64,000 bases of DNA from Siphonodentalium dalli (GCA_032622095.1 CP136065.1:244155474-244219473), one strand, 5' to 3'. Numbered from the stretch's first letter, positions 21,836-32,559 are shown. A program made the numbers and translations. The notes: generated by a model not told the origin, from the sequence alone.

Positions 21836-22680
21836 ATGGAGCTAATCCCTGACGCCGCGTTGGCAGCAATAGAGAGATCTCAAATTGCGGATATTGTTAG
21901 CTGGAATCTCCAGTCTAACAGGGGCTATTTGACTCTCTGTGTTGAATTCCGGACGGAGGATGCTGGTACCCAGAAATCTTCTACCCGGAGCAGGAAAGCC
22001 AAGACCAGCCGTACAATGAAAGAGGAGCCTCCTACGAGAAAGACGCCAGCTCGAATGAGAAGGGACGCAGCCAGACGGGCTAAATGGAAGAAGCAGAAGG
22101 GGGTGACTGTAGATCGGCCAGTCGCCCCTCCCCGTGTGGTTCAGCCATCCAGTGTCACAGCCGGTAGGCCGGAGTTGTCTGAGAGACGCCCAGACGACCC
22201 GGCCTGCATGGAGACAGGTGACCAGCTAGCAGGGACTCCGTAGATCTGCCGGAGGTCCCTGCTGTCGGCACAGAGACGAGCGGAGACAGGGACGCGGATA
22301 CCACCCCCGATGTTCCTGCCGCCAGTTTCGACGTGGAGATGGAAACACCACCAAGCCATTCTCCACCAGGGGCGGATTCTACCATCACCGCCCCTCCGAC
22401 GCCGAGGTATGAAGAGAAGCCGGCGACGTCCATCACCAAAGAACAGATGGAAAAACAACGCAACAAAATCAAGACAGCGATTGTGACACACCACGCAGCA
22501 GGAACGACTTACCATCTCACCAAATACGAATTCTTCCTGCTGCGGGATCGCCAGGTCTACTGGCATCAAGACAAATATGAGAGAACCTCTGGCACAGTTA
22601 AAGTAATTCAAACACCGACATATGGCCAATACACACTAGAATATTCAAAGCGTCCACGACCACCAGAAAAAAGAAAATGA
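21836..22680 (+). pseudogene. Array protein 2, frameshifted
   Basis: The first 135 codons closely follow array protein 1 (MELIPDAALAAIERSQ, KTPARMRRDAARRAKWKK). Compared with unit 1, about 7 nt are missing near 22,220, and the frame ends early at 22,243. The original frame resumes and runs to 22,680 (in the track from about 22,250), sharing DTTPDVPAASFDVE with protein 1. After that it encodes a quite different C-terminal part: SITKEQMEKQRNKIKTAIV, TTYHLTKYEFFLLRDRQVYW, and a basic end RPRPPEKRK. The change of C-terminal module while both flanks are conserved suggests exchange rather than simple drift. Function unknown. Confidence 0.65.
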
Positions 22681-22756
22681 ACACCACCAAAGAATTTATA
22701 AATTGCTATCTTTTTTCATTTTTTTTCCCCTCTTATTCTCTAATAAAATCAAAATC

Positions 22757-22830
22757 ATGAGGGATTAAGGAAAGGGCCATTCGGCCCTTTCGACAATCCC
22801 GGGGCTAGCTACCCCCAAACCACCCATGAA
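22757..22830 (+). ncRNA. Conserved 3' hairpin block, unit 2
   Basis: Stem AAAGGGCC / GGCCCTTT with loop ATTC (22,771-22,790). Relative to unit 1 a U-A-type pair has become C-G. A second GGGG...CCCC hairpin follows (22,801-22,815). Confidence 0.65.
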
Positions 22831-22935
22831 AAAAAGAATGCCATTCTTGTTCCTGTCAATCGACGGGACGGTCGCATTGTAATTGACGCACGAGCCGTTG
22901 ATTGACCGTGAGATTTGTGTCCGGCTTGGCTGGAC

Positions 22936-23694
22936 ATGGATAGCTTAATCCCCAGCCAAGTCCGCAACGTGCTGAGTGGATTCCCGTCTGCCCATTGTCT
23001 TGGTTGGCATGTGCATGTCTACGCGGGCAGACTGGACGTGGTTTTGGAATATCGAGTCGCCTCAGAAGAACCCTCTGCTGGCCGCGGCTCGATAGTTCCG
23101 ACTGGAATCCACCGGTCCGGGGCTGGCCAGTCTACCACAGACACAGACGGAAGAAAGAAAAAGAAAAGAAAGAAGACCCCGTCTCGCCACCGAAGAGACG
23201 CCGACAGGAAGGCCAGGTGGAGATAGGGGAGAACTGAGAGACGCCCAGTTCCCCCCACCTGGCCTCGCAGCAGCAACAGCAGCAGCCCTCTGTCCACCAG
23301 AAGCGGAAACGACAGGGACGTCGATGTCACCCCGGCCGTCCCTGCCGCCGACTTTGTGGTACGAATGGAGACCTTGCCACCTTTACCACCGTCTCCAGAC
23401 CCGGATGTAGCGGAGGACTACAATCCACCGACACCGATACCTCCGGTGTCCCCCGACTCCATCGCGGAAGAGGATCAGGCATCACCACCCCCTGTTCCTG
23501 TTGAAGATGCTGAAATCGAACACCAAAAGTACATGGAAAATAGAGAAGCAGAACATCAACAGTACTTAGAGAGCCATCAACGAAAATTCCAACAGCTCCA
23601 GGATCTAATCCTACAGCAGCAACAACAACATATATCTCCACCATCTTCAACCGAGAAACCTAATTCGAAGAAAAAGAGGAAAAAGACAAAATAA
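22936..23694 (+). pseudogene. Array protein 3, interrupted by one in-frame stop
   Basis: ATG at 22,936 gives MDSLIPSQVRNVLSG and later VVLEYRV, the diverged match of the shared N-terminal part. The basic motif is KKTPSRHRRDADRKARW. A TAG at 23,224-23,226 interrupts the frame, which then continues open to TAA at 23,694 through RDVDVTPAVPAADF. The C-terminal part is again different: Pro-rich, then a Glu/Gln-rich helix (YMENREAEHQQYLESHQRKF, then a Gln run) and KKKRKKTK. The Gln/Glu stretch is likely coiled coil. Function unknown. Confidence 0.6.
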
Positions 23695-23752
23695 AGTTAA
23701 CATCTTAAATTGCTTCTTTTTTTAGGTTAATTCTATAATAACGGCAAAAAAC

Positions 23753-23829
23753 ATGAGGGGTTAAGGGGAGGACCAATCGGTCCTTCCGACAATCCCGGGG
23801 TTAGCCCCCCCCCCCCAAACCACCCATGC
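23753..23829 (+). ncRNA. Conserved 3' hairpin block, unit 3
   Basis: Stem GGGAGGACC / GGTCCTTCC (one G-U pair) with loop AATC (23,766-23,787). Both sides of several pairs differ from units 1 and 2, but pairing is retained. The CCCGGGGTTAGCCCCCC hairpin follows, then CCACCCATG and a poly-A run. Confidence 0.65.
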
Positions 23830-23892
23830 AAAAAAAAAAAAAAGGCCAGACCAAAACACGGGCTTCTCCGGTCGATTTTGGAATTATCCTAA

Positions 23893-24252
23893 TATAAAAA
23901 GCTCGCATGGTATGACAATTCATAACCAAGACGACTCAATTCAGGTTCATCCGTTCTCGTGAGTAATGCAATAATTATAGTCATATCAGCATGGCGTCAG
24001 CCGAATCATCTCCACCTATTGATAAATGGGATAAATTATTTTCCAACGGATATGCCTTAATTAGAACTGTTGTCAGAACCCGATCGGGTCAAAATATGTG
24101 ATATACCACCTGTAAAACCAAAGGGAGGTGACATATATCTTTTAAAGCACACTGTACAAAAAAGTGTACCAACAAGTGTACGAAAAAGCACGCCCGCATT
24201 TAAAGCACCCTGTACCAAGAAGTGTACCAAAAAGTGCCACGCCCACTTTTAG
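23893..24252 (+). pseudogene. Possible small decayed gene with TATA box
   Basis: TATAAAAA at 23,893-23,900 is followed about 90 bp later by ATG at 23,991 (MASAESSPPIDKWDKLFSNG), which stops after 36 codons. A second frame starting near 24,055 continues with LLSEPDRVKICDIPPVKPKGGDIYLL and then runs into the 12-bp minisatellite until TAG at about 24,250. A one-base shift near 24,060 would connect them. I do not recognise the product. Confidence 0.3.
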
Positions 24253-24500
24253 CGCACATTGTACCAAAAAGTGTACCAAAAAGTGTACCAAAAAGTGCCA
24301 CGCCCGCTTTTAACGCACACTGTACACAAAAGTGTACCAAAAAGTGCCACGCCCATTTTTAGCGAACACTGTACCAAAAAGTGTGCCAAAAAGTGTACCA
24401 AAAAGTGTACCAAAAAGCACGCCCACATTTAAAGCACACTGTACCAAAACGTCTACCAAAATGTGCCACGCCCACTTTAATGCACACTGTCCCAAAAAGC
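24140..24500 (+). repeat. Higher-order minisatellite
   Basis: Six blocks start with CACGCCC(A/G)CNTTTA at about 24,190, 24,238, 24,299, 24,347, 24,419 and 24,468. Block lengths vary with the number of 12-bp TGTACCAAAAAG units, close to 48 plus multiples of 12. The reading frame TKKCTKKC in the first block is a by-product of the 12-bp unit. Confidence 0.8.
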
Positions 24501-24769
24501 AGTATATGTAAATGATCATACATACCGGTACCGTAAAAGTAAATGTTGTTTCTGCAAAACAGTCCAAAACATTTTTTTTTAATAAAATAAAAAGTCTCAA
24601 AAACAATGTGAAAACAAGTGCACCACCCATAGCAGCCCCTGTCAAGCATACCGATAATTATTTAAATCCGGTTGACGATGTCAGACTAAAATATACACTC
24701 CAAAAACAATTTCATTATAATATTACGACAGAAACTGTTGGCAGCATAGCGACCATCAGTAACTGACGT

Positions 24770-26160
24770 AAAATTGCGAAATCATCGTAATGTGAATATA
24801 TGGTCTAATTGTAAAATTAAATGGCAGATGTAATCTGACATTTACAGAAGCTGAGAACCTTGTGGGAATTGAATTGTGTTGGAGTCTCAAGCTATCTACC
24901 CCTTCACATTAGAAACACGAATGACACAGCCTGAGGAAGGATGCGATCCGTCTTACCACAGAAAAATTCAAACAGGTCAACAGGTGCTCAAATTACATCT
25001 ACACTTATAGATCAAAAATCAATTTCGATTGCCTAATTGTCATGAAACCGACCTTTCTCACAGAATTATGGAACAAAGTTATGTGCCTTCAAAATTAGCC
25101 TAAATTAATGTGGGTACTAATATGTGAATTCACCTTGCCAAAAGATAACACACTCTGATAATTAACACCTGAATTACACTGTGATATGGTAGGAAAGACA
25201 GAGCTCTTGACTACGTCTACCCGTATATGCCCCCGACCCCCGTAGGCATATGGTAATCATAATAACATGGGAGGAACAGAGGAAACACTGACCTACCTAC
25301 ATCTAATTATAACTAGAGGTGTGACTTCCAATGGGGCTAAGGATACTCCCCACCCGTGTTTTTAAAATACTAAGATGTTTCACATGTCAGTAAACATTTA
25401 GTTAAAATAATAAAATAACAGTTCCCATTGCAGGTGCACAAACATAACCGTAATCTTTAAACTATTTACAGGAAAATGTAGGAATAAAAGCTCGGACAAA
25501 AATATGCAAAATTAATTATTAAGATTTAACATATGATGCCATCGGAACCTCTGTGCAATGCATCATTGTGGTTGTTGAGTTTATAGTGCGTAGAAGGTAA
25601 AATGTAAGTTTTCCACACACTCTTAAAACAATAGGTACTTCAGAGTACCTACGTACGCACTGAACGTTGTCCCAGGGGGAGTACCAACTTTTTGATACTA
25701 TGGATTACCTACTATATATTCAGGTTCTATCCGGGCGTTGTGCATATAATACCCACTCCGCCTTTATGTCACCGAAGCCATGACGCACACGATATGAAGT
25801 GCCAAGAAATACACGCTTTCTTGACACACCCATTATTCTATATGAAGTACCGAATATAAAGACAGGTACTCTGAAGTATTTAGGTACTATGCGTAGTGCC
25901 CAGCAATTTGGTACTTCAGAGAACCAAACATATACCGTAGGTACTAACCGGAGAACCTGCCCAGATACCAAGCACTCGACATTACGAAACATGGCCCATG
26001 GCAAATTTAACAATGTGGCATGTTAGATTCCAAATGATGCTATGGCGTTTAAACATTGAATAAAGTACAACACCACAGGGACTGGATTGCATATTGATAA
26101 TGAGATAATCCGAGTTATACATGCATTACTTTTATTAGTATAGAACCGTGATCGTCATTT
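24770..26160. other. Non-coding, with a GGTACT inverted cluster
   Basis: No gene is seen. At 25,630-25,950 the motif GGTACTTCAGAGTACC and parts of it recur in both orientations (25,632, 25,864, 25,910, 25,940), giving an imperfect inverted repeat that may be a MITE remnant. The remainder is unremarkable AT-rich sequence. Confidence 0.5.
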
Positions 26161-26199
26161 TGTACTTAATTCAAAGTTTAATATATCGATTTCAGGATT

Positions 26200-27010
26200 C
26201 TTATGAACTGTTCCCTGTATGTGGAGTAAAATTGGTCTGAATTTCTTAATTTGTGTGCAATAATATTAAAGTAAACATTATAAATCGAACATCGTGAAAC
26301 ATGTCTGGATGAAACACCAATCGATCTAGAATAGGCCGATAAATAAAAAACTACCGTGCGATAAATCACAAACCTTTGTGAATCGCAAACTATTTTGCAA
26401 TAAATATATGCGATTTAGTGTAAAGGTTTTCGATTTATAACAAAAGGTTTGCGATTAATCGCAATGGTTTGTGATTTATCGCAGATATATCTTTATGGAC
26501 TTGAACCATGTAAATATAAATCAGACATCTCCAACAGGTCTGTGTAAACCACCAATCGATCAATAATAGCATGGTTGGGCTAAAATAGACCGATCGTTCT
26601 TTGACAGCCAGCATGCATGTGGGATAAATAACAGAACAACTTTGCGAAAAATTACAAACGCCTTTGAGATAACTCGCAAACCTTTACGATAAATCTCAAA
26701 CACCTTTACTATAACTCTTAGACTACGTACTGGGCGATTATATTTTGCGATTTATCGCAAAGACGTTTGAGATTTGTCGCAAAGGCTTTTTGCCGATAAT
26801 GGGCTTCTGTGAAAATTATAATTCAGACATCTTAAACAGGTCTGGGTCAGGATTTCCATGACCTGTTGCCTGAAATAATCTTCAAAATTTCTTAATTTGT
26901 GTGTAATTAAAACATTATGAATCAAACATCTGAGTGAACAACCTATCAACCTATAATTGCCTGGTCGTGCTAAAATAGACCGATCAGTCATTCTCAGGAG
27001 AATTCTATTG
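26200..27010. repeat. Pair of related repeats with GCGATAAATC hairpins
   Basis: Segment 26,197-26,340 (CAGGATTCTTATGAACTG..., CTTAATTTGTGTG, CATTATAAATC) is repeated in diverged form at 26,846-26,985. Next to each is a cluster of CAAACCTTTGCGATAAATC motifs. The first cluster forms a near-perfect hairpin with arms 26,357-26,392 and 26,447-26,483. A second weaker set lies at 26,640-26,790. Confidence 0.6.
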
Positions 27011-27700
27011 CTTGCTATTTCATGACTATAAAGCAAAATAATCAATAAAACCCAAAGATGATTTTTTGTCATGTAGGTCCTGGACTTCTTGCCTTGCTAG
27101 CCTGGACATCTTACCCCCACCCAAACCTTGACTAAAACAACATTTTCTCGGAAGAAGTTAATATCTCGTTGTTTCGTGACTATATAAAGCAAAATAAGCA
27201 ATAAAACCATGATTTTTCTCAAGTAGGCGCTGGTTGGGGGGGGGGGGGCTATATCCTGTTTTGGACATCTTCATTTCATGACTATATAAAGCAAAATAAG
27301 CGATAAAACCATAAGAGAATTTTTTGTCATGTAGGTGCTGGGTTGTGGGTAGCTATCCAGGCCTGGACATCTGAAATAATTAAATTAAATAAAAACAAAT
27401 TTATATCTCAAGTCATTTTTCTCGCCATTTCAGGATCAAATAATCAATTGTGTGATTAAAAAATTATGTCGCTTGGAAAAAAATACATTTTAGTAAAAAG
27501 AAGGGAATTATAAAAAAAACATTGTTCTGGCCATTTCAGGATCAAACTATGAAAAGTGGGGAAAAAATTTGTCACTTGAAAATAAAAAAAATTCAAATAA
27601 AATCAAAATTAAATATCAAAAAAAATTCTGGCCATTCCAGAGTCAAATGTTATCAAATGAGTGAAATTATTATTAGTCATATATGGGGAGCAACCCTTGT
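27010..27700 (+). repeat. Dispersed module array (CATGACTATATAAAGC)
   Basis: The module TTTCATGACTATATAAAGCAAAATAAGC-AATAAAACC, followed by TTTTTGTCATGTAGGTGCTGG and a G-run, occurs three times at 27,020-27,085, 27,174-27,248 and 27,272-27,345. Degraded TTCTGGCCATTTCAGGATCAAA copies follow to 27,650. The opposite orientation occurs at 29,630-30,190. A 15-G run lies at 27,234-27,248. Confidence 0.6.
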
Positions 27701-28050
27701 GTGGTGAAGATATCATGGGGAGATGACGTGTTATACCGGGTACCTCATCTAGTAATGCATTATTCATTGGTGGTTAAAGTTTAGATAATAAGTTCAGGTC
27801 ATTTGTTGAACATATTATCTGAACATTTCCTTTGGAACTACTGAACGATGGAAGGGTTAAATTATGTTTTTTGCTGAACAATATTGAATGTTATTTTGTT
27901 GTTGGTGATGTCAAATAGTTAAACTTCTATCGGGTAAGTCCCTAGATATTATCCAAAAGTTTATATATATGTCTATTGTTATTGAATCAACAAAATACAA
28001 GTTATCATTCGGCATGTTTTAGTCTAACCCCTGTCATGAAATAGATTTTT

Positions 28051-28197
28051 TTCTGGAGAACGAACACATAAAAAAGTAAGTTACCCCCTGACATAAATCA
28101 CTTTGATAAATTTCATAATAATTAGATTATTACCATGGTAGATAGAGTGATTTCTCTATGGGGATAACTTACTTTTGTGTGTGTTCATTCTCCAGAA
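28051..28197. repeat. Foldback element 1
   Basis: Arms of about 37 bp at 28,051-28,087 and 28,160-28,197 (TTCTGGAGAACGAACACA... and its complement, ending ...CATTCTCCAGAA) surround a centre containing TTTCATAATAATTAGATTA. The centre matches that of the adjacent foldback element 2. Confidence 0.7.
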
Positions 28198-28220
28198 ATA
28201 AAATCCAAATCTGAAAAAAA

Positions 28221-28450
28221 GCAAACTTTCAAGTAAGCGGCCCTCAGTAATGTGTTAATTTTGTGAGTAGAAACTCCCCGGTCATGCTCTATTCTCCATG
28301 TGTCCCACCTTTTATACATTTCATAACAATTAGATTAGTGCTATGTGAGATACAAAGATGTGACATGTAGCAAATGGAGCATGACCGGAGAGATTCTACT
28401 CACAGGAAGAGTTAACCCATTTCTGAGCGCCACTTACTTGAAAGTTTGCC
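28221..28450. repeat. Foldback element 2
   Basis: Arms of about 80 bp, imperfect, at 28,221-28,303 and 28,362-28,450 (GGCAAACTTTCAAGTAAG type ends; GGTCATGCTC inside) surround a centre containing TTTCATAACAATTAGATTA. Unrelated arms but the same centre as element 1. Confidence 0.65.
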
Positions 28451-28697
28451 ATTTTGTTATATAACACGTTGATATTTTATCGATGAATTTTATAGGAGAT
28501 GAAGATTAGGGAGATACATTGTAACAATAATATATTAAGATTTCATTCATTTCTCCAGCTCGGACAAACGAAATCCCCTGTAATTTCTGACATTAGTTGG
28601 GAAAGCATACTGATGCCATTCACAACACACGATGGAAGAGGTCTGCGGTTATGCAAACCAATGTAGCCACAGCACCCCCGAATAAACTTTGTCTATG

Positions 28698-28965
28698 CTA
28701 TACATGTATGCCTGTATTTGTTTGCAGAGGTCCATTAAACGGATGACTATACTGTTGCTGGCATCCTAACCATGCAACTTCAAGTAGCCATGGGTCCAAG
28801 CACACACTCCTGAAGGGGACAGTCTCCGTGATACACTTGAAGTGTCCTTCTTCCTCTGAAAACGGTTTTATCACTTTCTTCAGCTTGGTCTCAACCTTTT
28901 CAATCTCATGGCAATATCCGCACTCACAAGTAGTCTCCATCACAGTACATAGGCCGCATGAATAC
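28698..28965 (-). pseudogene. P2RX7-intracellular-domain-like exon
   Basis: On the minus strand an acceptor GTCATTTCAG precedes 28,965. The exon then encodes YSCGLCTVMETTCECGYCHE, and further on HFKCITETVPFRSVCLDPWL and LEVAWLGCQQQYSH. The Cys-Gly-x-Cys start and the (C)ITE...FRxVCLDPWxLxxA...QQY end are the signature of the P2X7 receptor tail (ballast) domain, widespread as a stand-alone domain in invertebrates. About 14 residues with the usual double Cys, normally between CGxC and the EIxKV helix, appear to be missing. No ATP-receptor channel part is seen. It could be one exon of a functional gene with partners outside, or a relic. Confidence 0.55.
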
Positions 28966-28989
28966 CTGAAATGACGAGGGAAATACATG

Positions 28990-29630
28990 TATTATGGAAC
29001 AACTCAGTTAACATTCAATTCATCAATTCTGTTGATGCAAACTTTGACAAATGTGTAACAAACTCGACATACAGTAATGCCATAAATAATCGACCCCTCA
29101 ACCACATCAGAATTATAGGTTATTTTCAGGATTCGGTTGGAAATATGGCTTGTTGAAATTCATCGGAAAGGTCTCATGAATGGCAACATGCCATATTTCG
29201 GACTAAATAATGAAAACATTACCCACAGTTCTGCTGTGGTTAAGGGGTTGAATGCTTAGGTCATTGCTGTATGTTCTGATGCATGACAGTGGGCATTCGT
29301 CTGTCAGTCCACTTTTTCTCATGGATACATGTATCTTGGATAAGTTCCGCACAAATTTGTTATCAGAAGTTATACCTGCTGAACTGTTTACAATGTATCT
29401 ATTTCTAATATCTTGTTTTGGGGATTCACGGCTTATAGTTTGTTTACCTGGTGTACATGATATCTCCCCCTGTACATCCCCCTTTTACTATTTTCAGTCT
29501 GTCAAATGCTCACACCCACCGAGAATTCAACATATGACAAAATATAAATATACACGTATTACTGTATTGCTTATTTATTCTGATGTTATAGTAATCAAAT
29601 GGCGATAAATTAACACGTTACAAGAAAAAG
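28990..29630. other. Non-coding, nothing recognised
   Basis: AT-rich DNA downstream (genomic right) of the P2RX7-tail-like exon. It may hold the intron and upstream exons of that minus-strand gene, but I recognise none. Confidence 0.4.
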
Positions 29631-30190
29631 TTGTTTGAGTCAGGGTTTGGGTAGAGAGGGGGAATTAGATACCCAGGTCTGAATATCCCCCCACACCCAG
29701 CATCTACATGAGTATATGACAAAAATAAACTAATTATTTTATCGCTTATATTGCCCTATATATCCATTAAAATTTTGATTGAGTCAGGATTTGGGCAGGG
29801 GAGAAATTACGCAGGTCTGAATACCCCCACCCAAATACCAGCAGCTACATATGAGAAAAAGATATCTTATGATTTATCACTTTAATACATGTATATTGCT
29901 TTATATACGGTAGTCATGAAATGGCGAGAAATTAAATTGATCGAGAAATTTTTTATTGTCAGGATTTGGGGTGGAAGGGGGAAATACCGAGTATACCTGA
30001 GTATATCTCGCCATTTCATGACTATATGAATCAAAATAAGCAACTTATAAAATAACGAGTTCATTTTTGTCATAAATAGCTGCTCGGTTGTGAGTGGGGG
30101 CGATAATAAACCCGGGTATCTGTCTCCTGCCCCAAATACTAACTCAAACAACTTTTCTTGGAAAGATAATTTCTTTTCGTTTCATGACTA
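29630..30190 (-). repeat. Dispersed module array, opposite orientation
   Basis: Repeated GTCAGGATTTGGG(G)NNGNGGGGAAAT, CCCAGGTCTGAATACCCCC and CATTTCATGACTATAT motifs, at least four copies. These are the modules of 27,010-27,345 in the reverse arrangement. Confidence 0.55.
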
Positions 30191-30199
30191 TATATTCAG

Positions 30200-31060
30200 A
30201 AATAGCATACATTGTAATGTATAGACAACGTCTTCTAAGTCCAAAACAGCTTGGGAAATTAGATGGGTTGATGCTGTTTTTGACCGAGAATCCGAGATAC
30301 CGATACCTCCTGTTGCTCTTCTATACCGTCATTCAAAAGACATACCACATGTACACGTATAGAGCCCAGGCAGTCACGCGAACCCATGAATATGATTAAT
30401 CATCTCACCTGGACCACAATGAATCTGTCTTCAAAATGATATACAATGTAGCATATACTGTTATAGGAGATATTATCTTGACTCTCTCGAGAAAAGAATC
30501 TTGAGATATTAACACATTTTCTCGAGATCATATGGCAAGATCTCAAGAAAATATGCAGAGATCTCCAGATAATAACGCGAGATTCTAGTAATATGTGATA
30601 GTACTGATACTGTAGCTGAATCAAATGTCACTCCGTGTGCAGCCATGGACTGGCAGTGGTCGAGTCCAGAATTTCAATACATCACAAAATTGACATTTTT
30701 AGTAAAAAAAATTACTATATTTTTAGACTAACATTTCGGCAGACACAACTTTTCCTTGAATTATATTTCTTATTTCGAGGTATTGAGTATGCGTTATGAT
30801 TATTAAACATGTTTGTTCGAGTAAAGGGGTTTTTCGCTAGTATTTACTTCAATTTTGATTTCACATGTTTTGCCAGTGACCGCGACATTTTTAATAATAG
30901 ACACTCAGTGACTCACCATTCTCGCACGCGATTTCATCTAACCAGTTTTCGATCTGCTTTAAAATCTCACATATTCCGACGACGCTACCCCGACACAAAG
31001 AAAACTAACAAAATCTGATTATATATAATTCCACATGTCTATTGATTATTTTCCATGTGC
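30200..31060. other. Non-coding, no gene seen
   Basis: AT-rich. CTCGAGA/TCTCGAG and AAGATCTCAAG motifs recur at 30,480-30,590, forming weak inverted pairs. No recognisable exon. Confidence 0.45.
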
Positions 31061-31074
31061 ATTTATTGTGTATT

Positions 31075-31150
31075 TATATAATGTGTAAAGCGCTTAGGAC
31101 CCCTTGTGGGGGATAGGCGCGATATAAATATTATTATTATATTATTATTA
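31075..31150 (+). repeat. LINE/SINE 3' tail (L2/CR1-like)
   Basis: AATGTGTAAAGCGCTTAGGACC, then AGGCGCGATATAAATATTATT and an ATT repeat. Same tail class as 78-157, in the opposite orientation. Confidence 0.6.
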
Positions 31151-31379
31151 TCTCTTCGTCTGGATTGTTTGATGGTTTCATACCATGTTGATGTTGTGGT
31201 GATTCCAGCTCGTGCATGTACTGTCAAAAGTAAAGTGTCTTCTGCTGACGAATCAGACGAGAAAGAATCAGAGCTCGCAAAATTGTTGTTGTCCGCCATA
31301 CTGTCGGAATTCAGAGAGTCCCTAATGACGTCACACGCTTTCTCGCAAATAACTCGATCCGTCAAAAATAAATAATGAA

Positions 31380-32190
31380 GTGAGGCATCAGGCTATCACC
31401 CAGCCACCCACAGTCGTAAACGCTCGTATTTTTCAGACTGCGGGGGATTGTTTTATTAAATAAGTTTGCTTAATTTAATACAAATATGAATAAATGAACA
31501 TATATTGAGAATTGCGACGGCGACTTTAATAACTTCTGTTTTTTAAACCCAAATCTTAAAATGATGTTGCGACGTTGAACATTTCTCATATTACTGCAGT
31601 TCAGTTCAGTGTAGGAGATCCCTCCTTTATTTAGGAGCACCCCACACATGGCAGGTTAAAAACTAAATATAACAATAAAAAAATACTTAAGAGCTCTATG
31701 TAAAATATTATTATAACATAAAAAGATTTGTTAAAAAATGAAAAATACAACTGTGAATACGGTGTATTGGTCCCAAACAAAAAGCCGCCATTTGCTCGAC
31801 ATGGAACAGAAAAGAGCGTTCCGTGGTAGGCTATTCCTGATATGGTAGCATTAAAGAGCGTTTATTTCACGTCTGGCGAAAAGTTGAGAACGGCTGTGAC
31901 TTTGGCAATGGTTTTTCAGAACATCTGAAGCCGGTATATCAATATTTCGTTTATTTATCGACCTATTGTATCCGTCCCTTCAAATTAAGTAGAAAACATT
32001 TTTGGAGGCTCGAATGGGCGATGTCCGTTTCACATGATAGGACCTTTGTTTTCCCAAAATGCTAAATAAAATTATATTTTAGTCCGACCGTCTTCCCCAC
32101 GGTTTGTTTTTTTTGGTGCAATTATGTTTTATGCTTCATGTTTCCCATTTACTGTAATTTTCCATTGCCTTCTTATCACTCTCTGAAATG
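31380..32190. other. Non-coding, no gene seen
   Basis: No exon or repeat of known type. AAAGAGCGTT occurs twice (about 31,811 and 31,853) and recurs elsewhere in the window as AACGCTCTTTAT. Confidence 0.45.
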
Positions 32191-32197
32191 TTTTCTG

Positions 32198-32410
32198 TCA
32201 TTGTGTTTGTTTAGATTTTTGGCTATTATTTTTTTCATTTTGGTAGAGATTAGCGTAATACTCTGCAACGTTGTTAATAATGTTGCTATTTTTTGTGAGT
32301 TCCTCTCCGTCTCCGATAAATGATTTCATATAATTTGATTTCCGCCTCTGGGTATCTAATTGGAACAGATATTCTGTATTCCTATCTGACCATACACTGT
32401 GAAATGTCAC
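32198..32410 (-). pseudogene. LINE reverse transcriptase fragment (L1/Tx1-like)
   Basis: The minus-strand frame includes SDRNTEYLFQLDTQRRKSNY, IGDGEELTKNSNII and AEYYANLYQNEK. This follows the segment before the RT palm in non-LTR retrotransposons, where E/K-N-T-x-Y-F-x-x-L-E is followed by a DG turn and a F/YYxxLY helix. It ends at TGA near 32,198, with no palm motifs following, so it is a short relic of a LINE ORF2. Confidence 0.6.
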
Positions 32411-32559
32411 TGTTGTTTTAGGCTATGATACCTTTGCAACAGTATGGTACTGTCACCAACTTTGACAGTATTATACCTTATATTATTGCGACAATACCTT
32501 GAATGTTTAATAGGGCCGTCTCGCTTCAATGCACGTATGGGCTGGGTAATAATATGTCA

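Larger units (their letters stand above)
21656..22834 (+). repeat. Tandem unit 2 of the gene array
   Basis: Same layout as unit 1: a near-identical leader, a related but broken gene, and the conserved 3' hairpin block at 22,757-22,830, ending CCACCCATG followed by a short A-run. Confidence 0.8.
22835..23843 (+). repeat. Tandem unit 3 of the gene array
   Basis: More diverged than units 1 and 2. The leader differs, but the gene layout and the 3' block (23,753-23,829) are clear. The unit ends CCACCCATGC followed by 14 A residues (23,830-23,843). Confidence 0.75.

Noticed and set aside
24140..24500. CRISPR-like array
   Set aside because: The units are contiguous without unique spacers, vary in 12-bp steps, and the context is eukaryotic.
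31063..31365. Acidic minus-strand ORF as a gene
   Set aside because: It overlaps the LINE tail and the ATT microsatellite, both strands are open, and no domain or splice context supports it.
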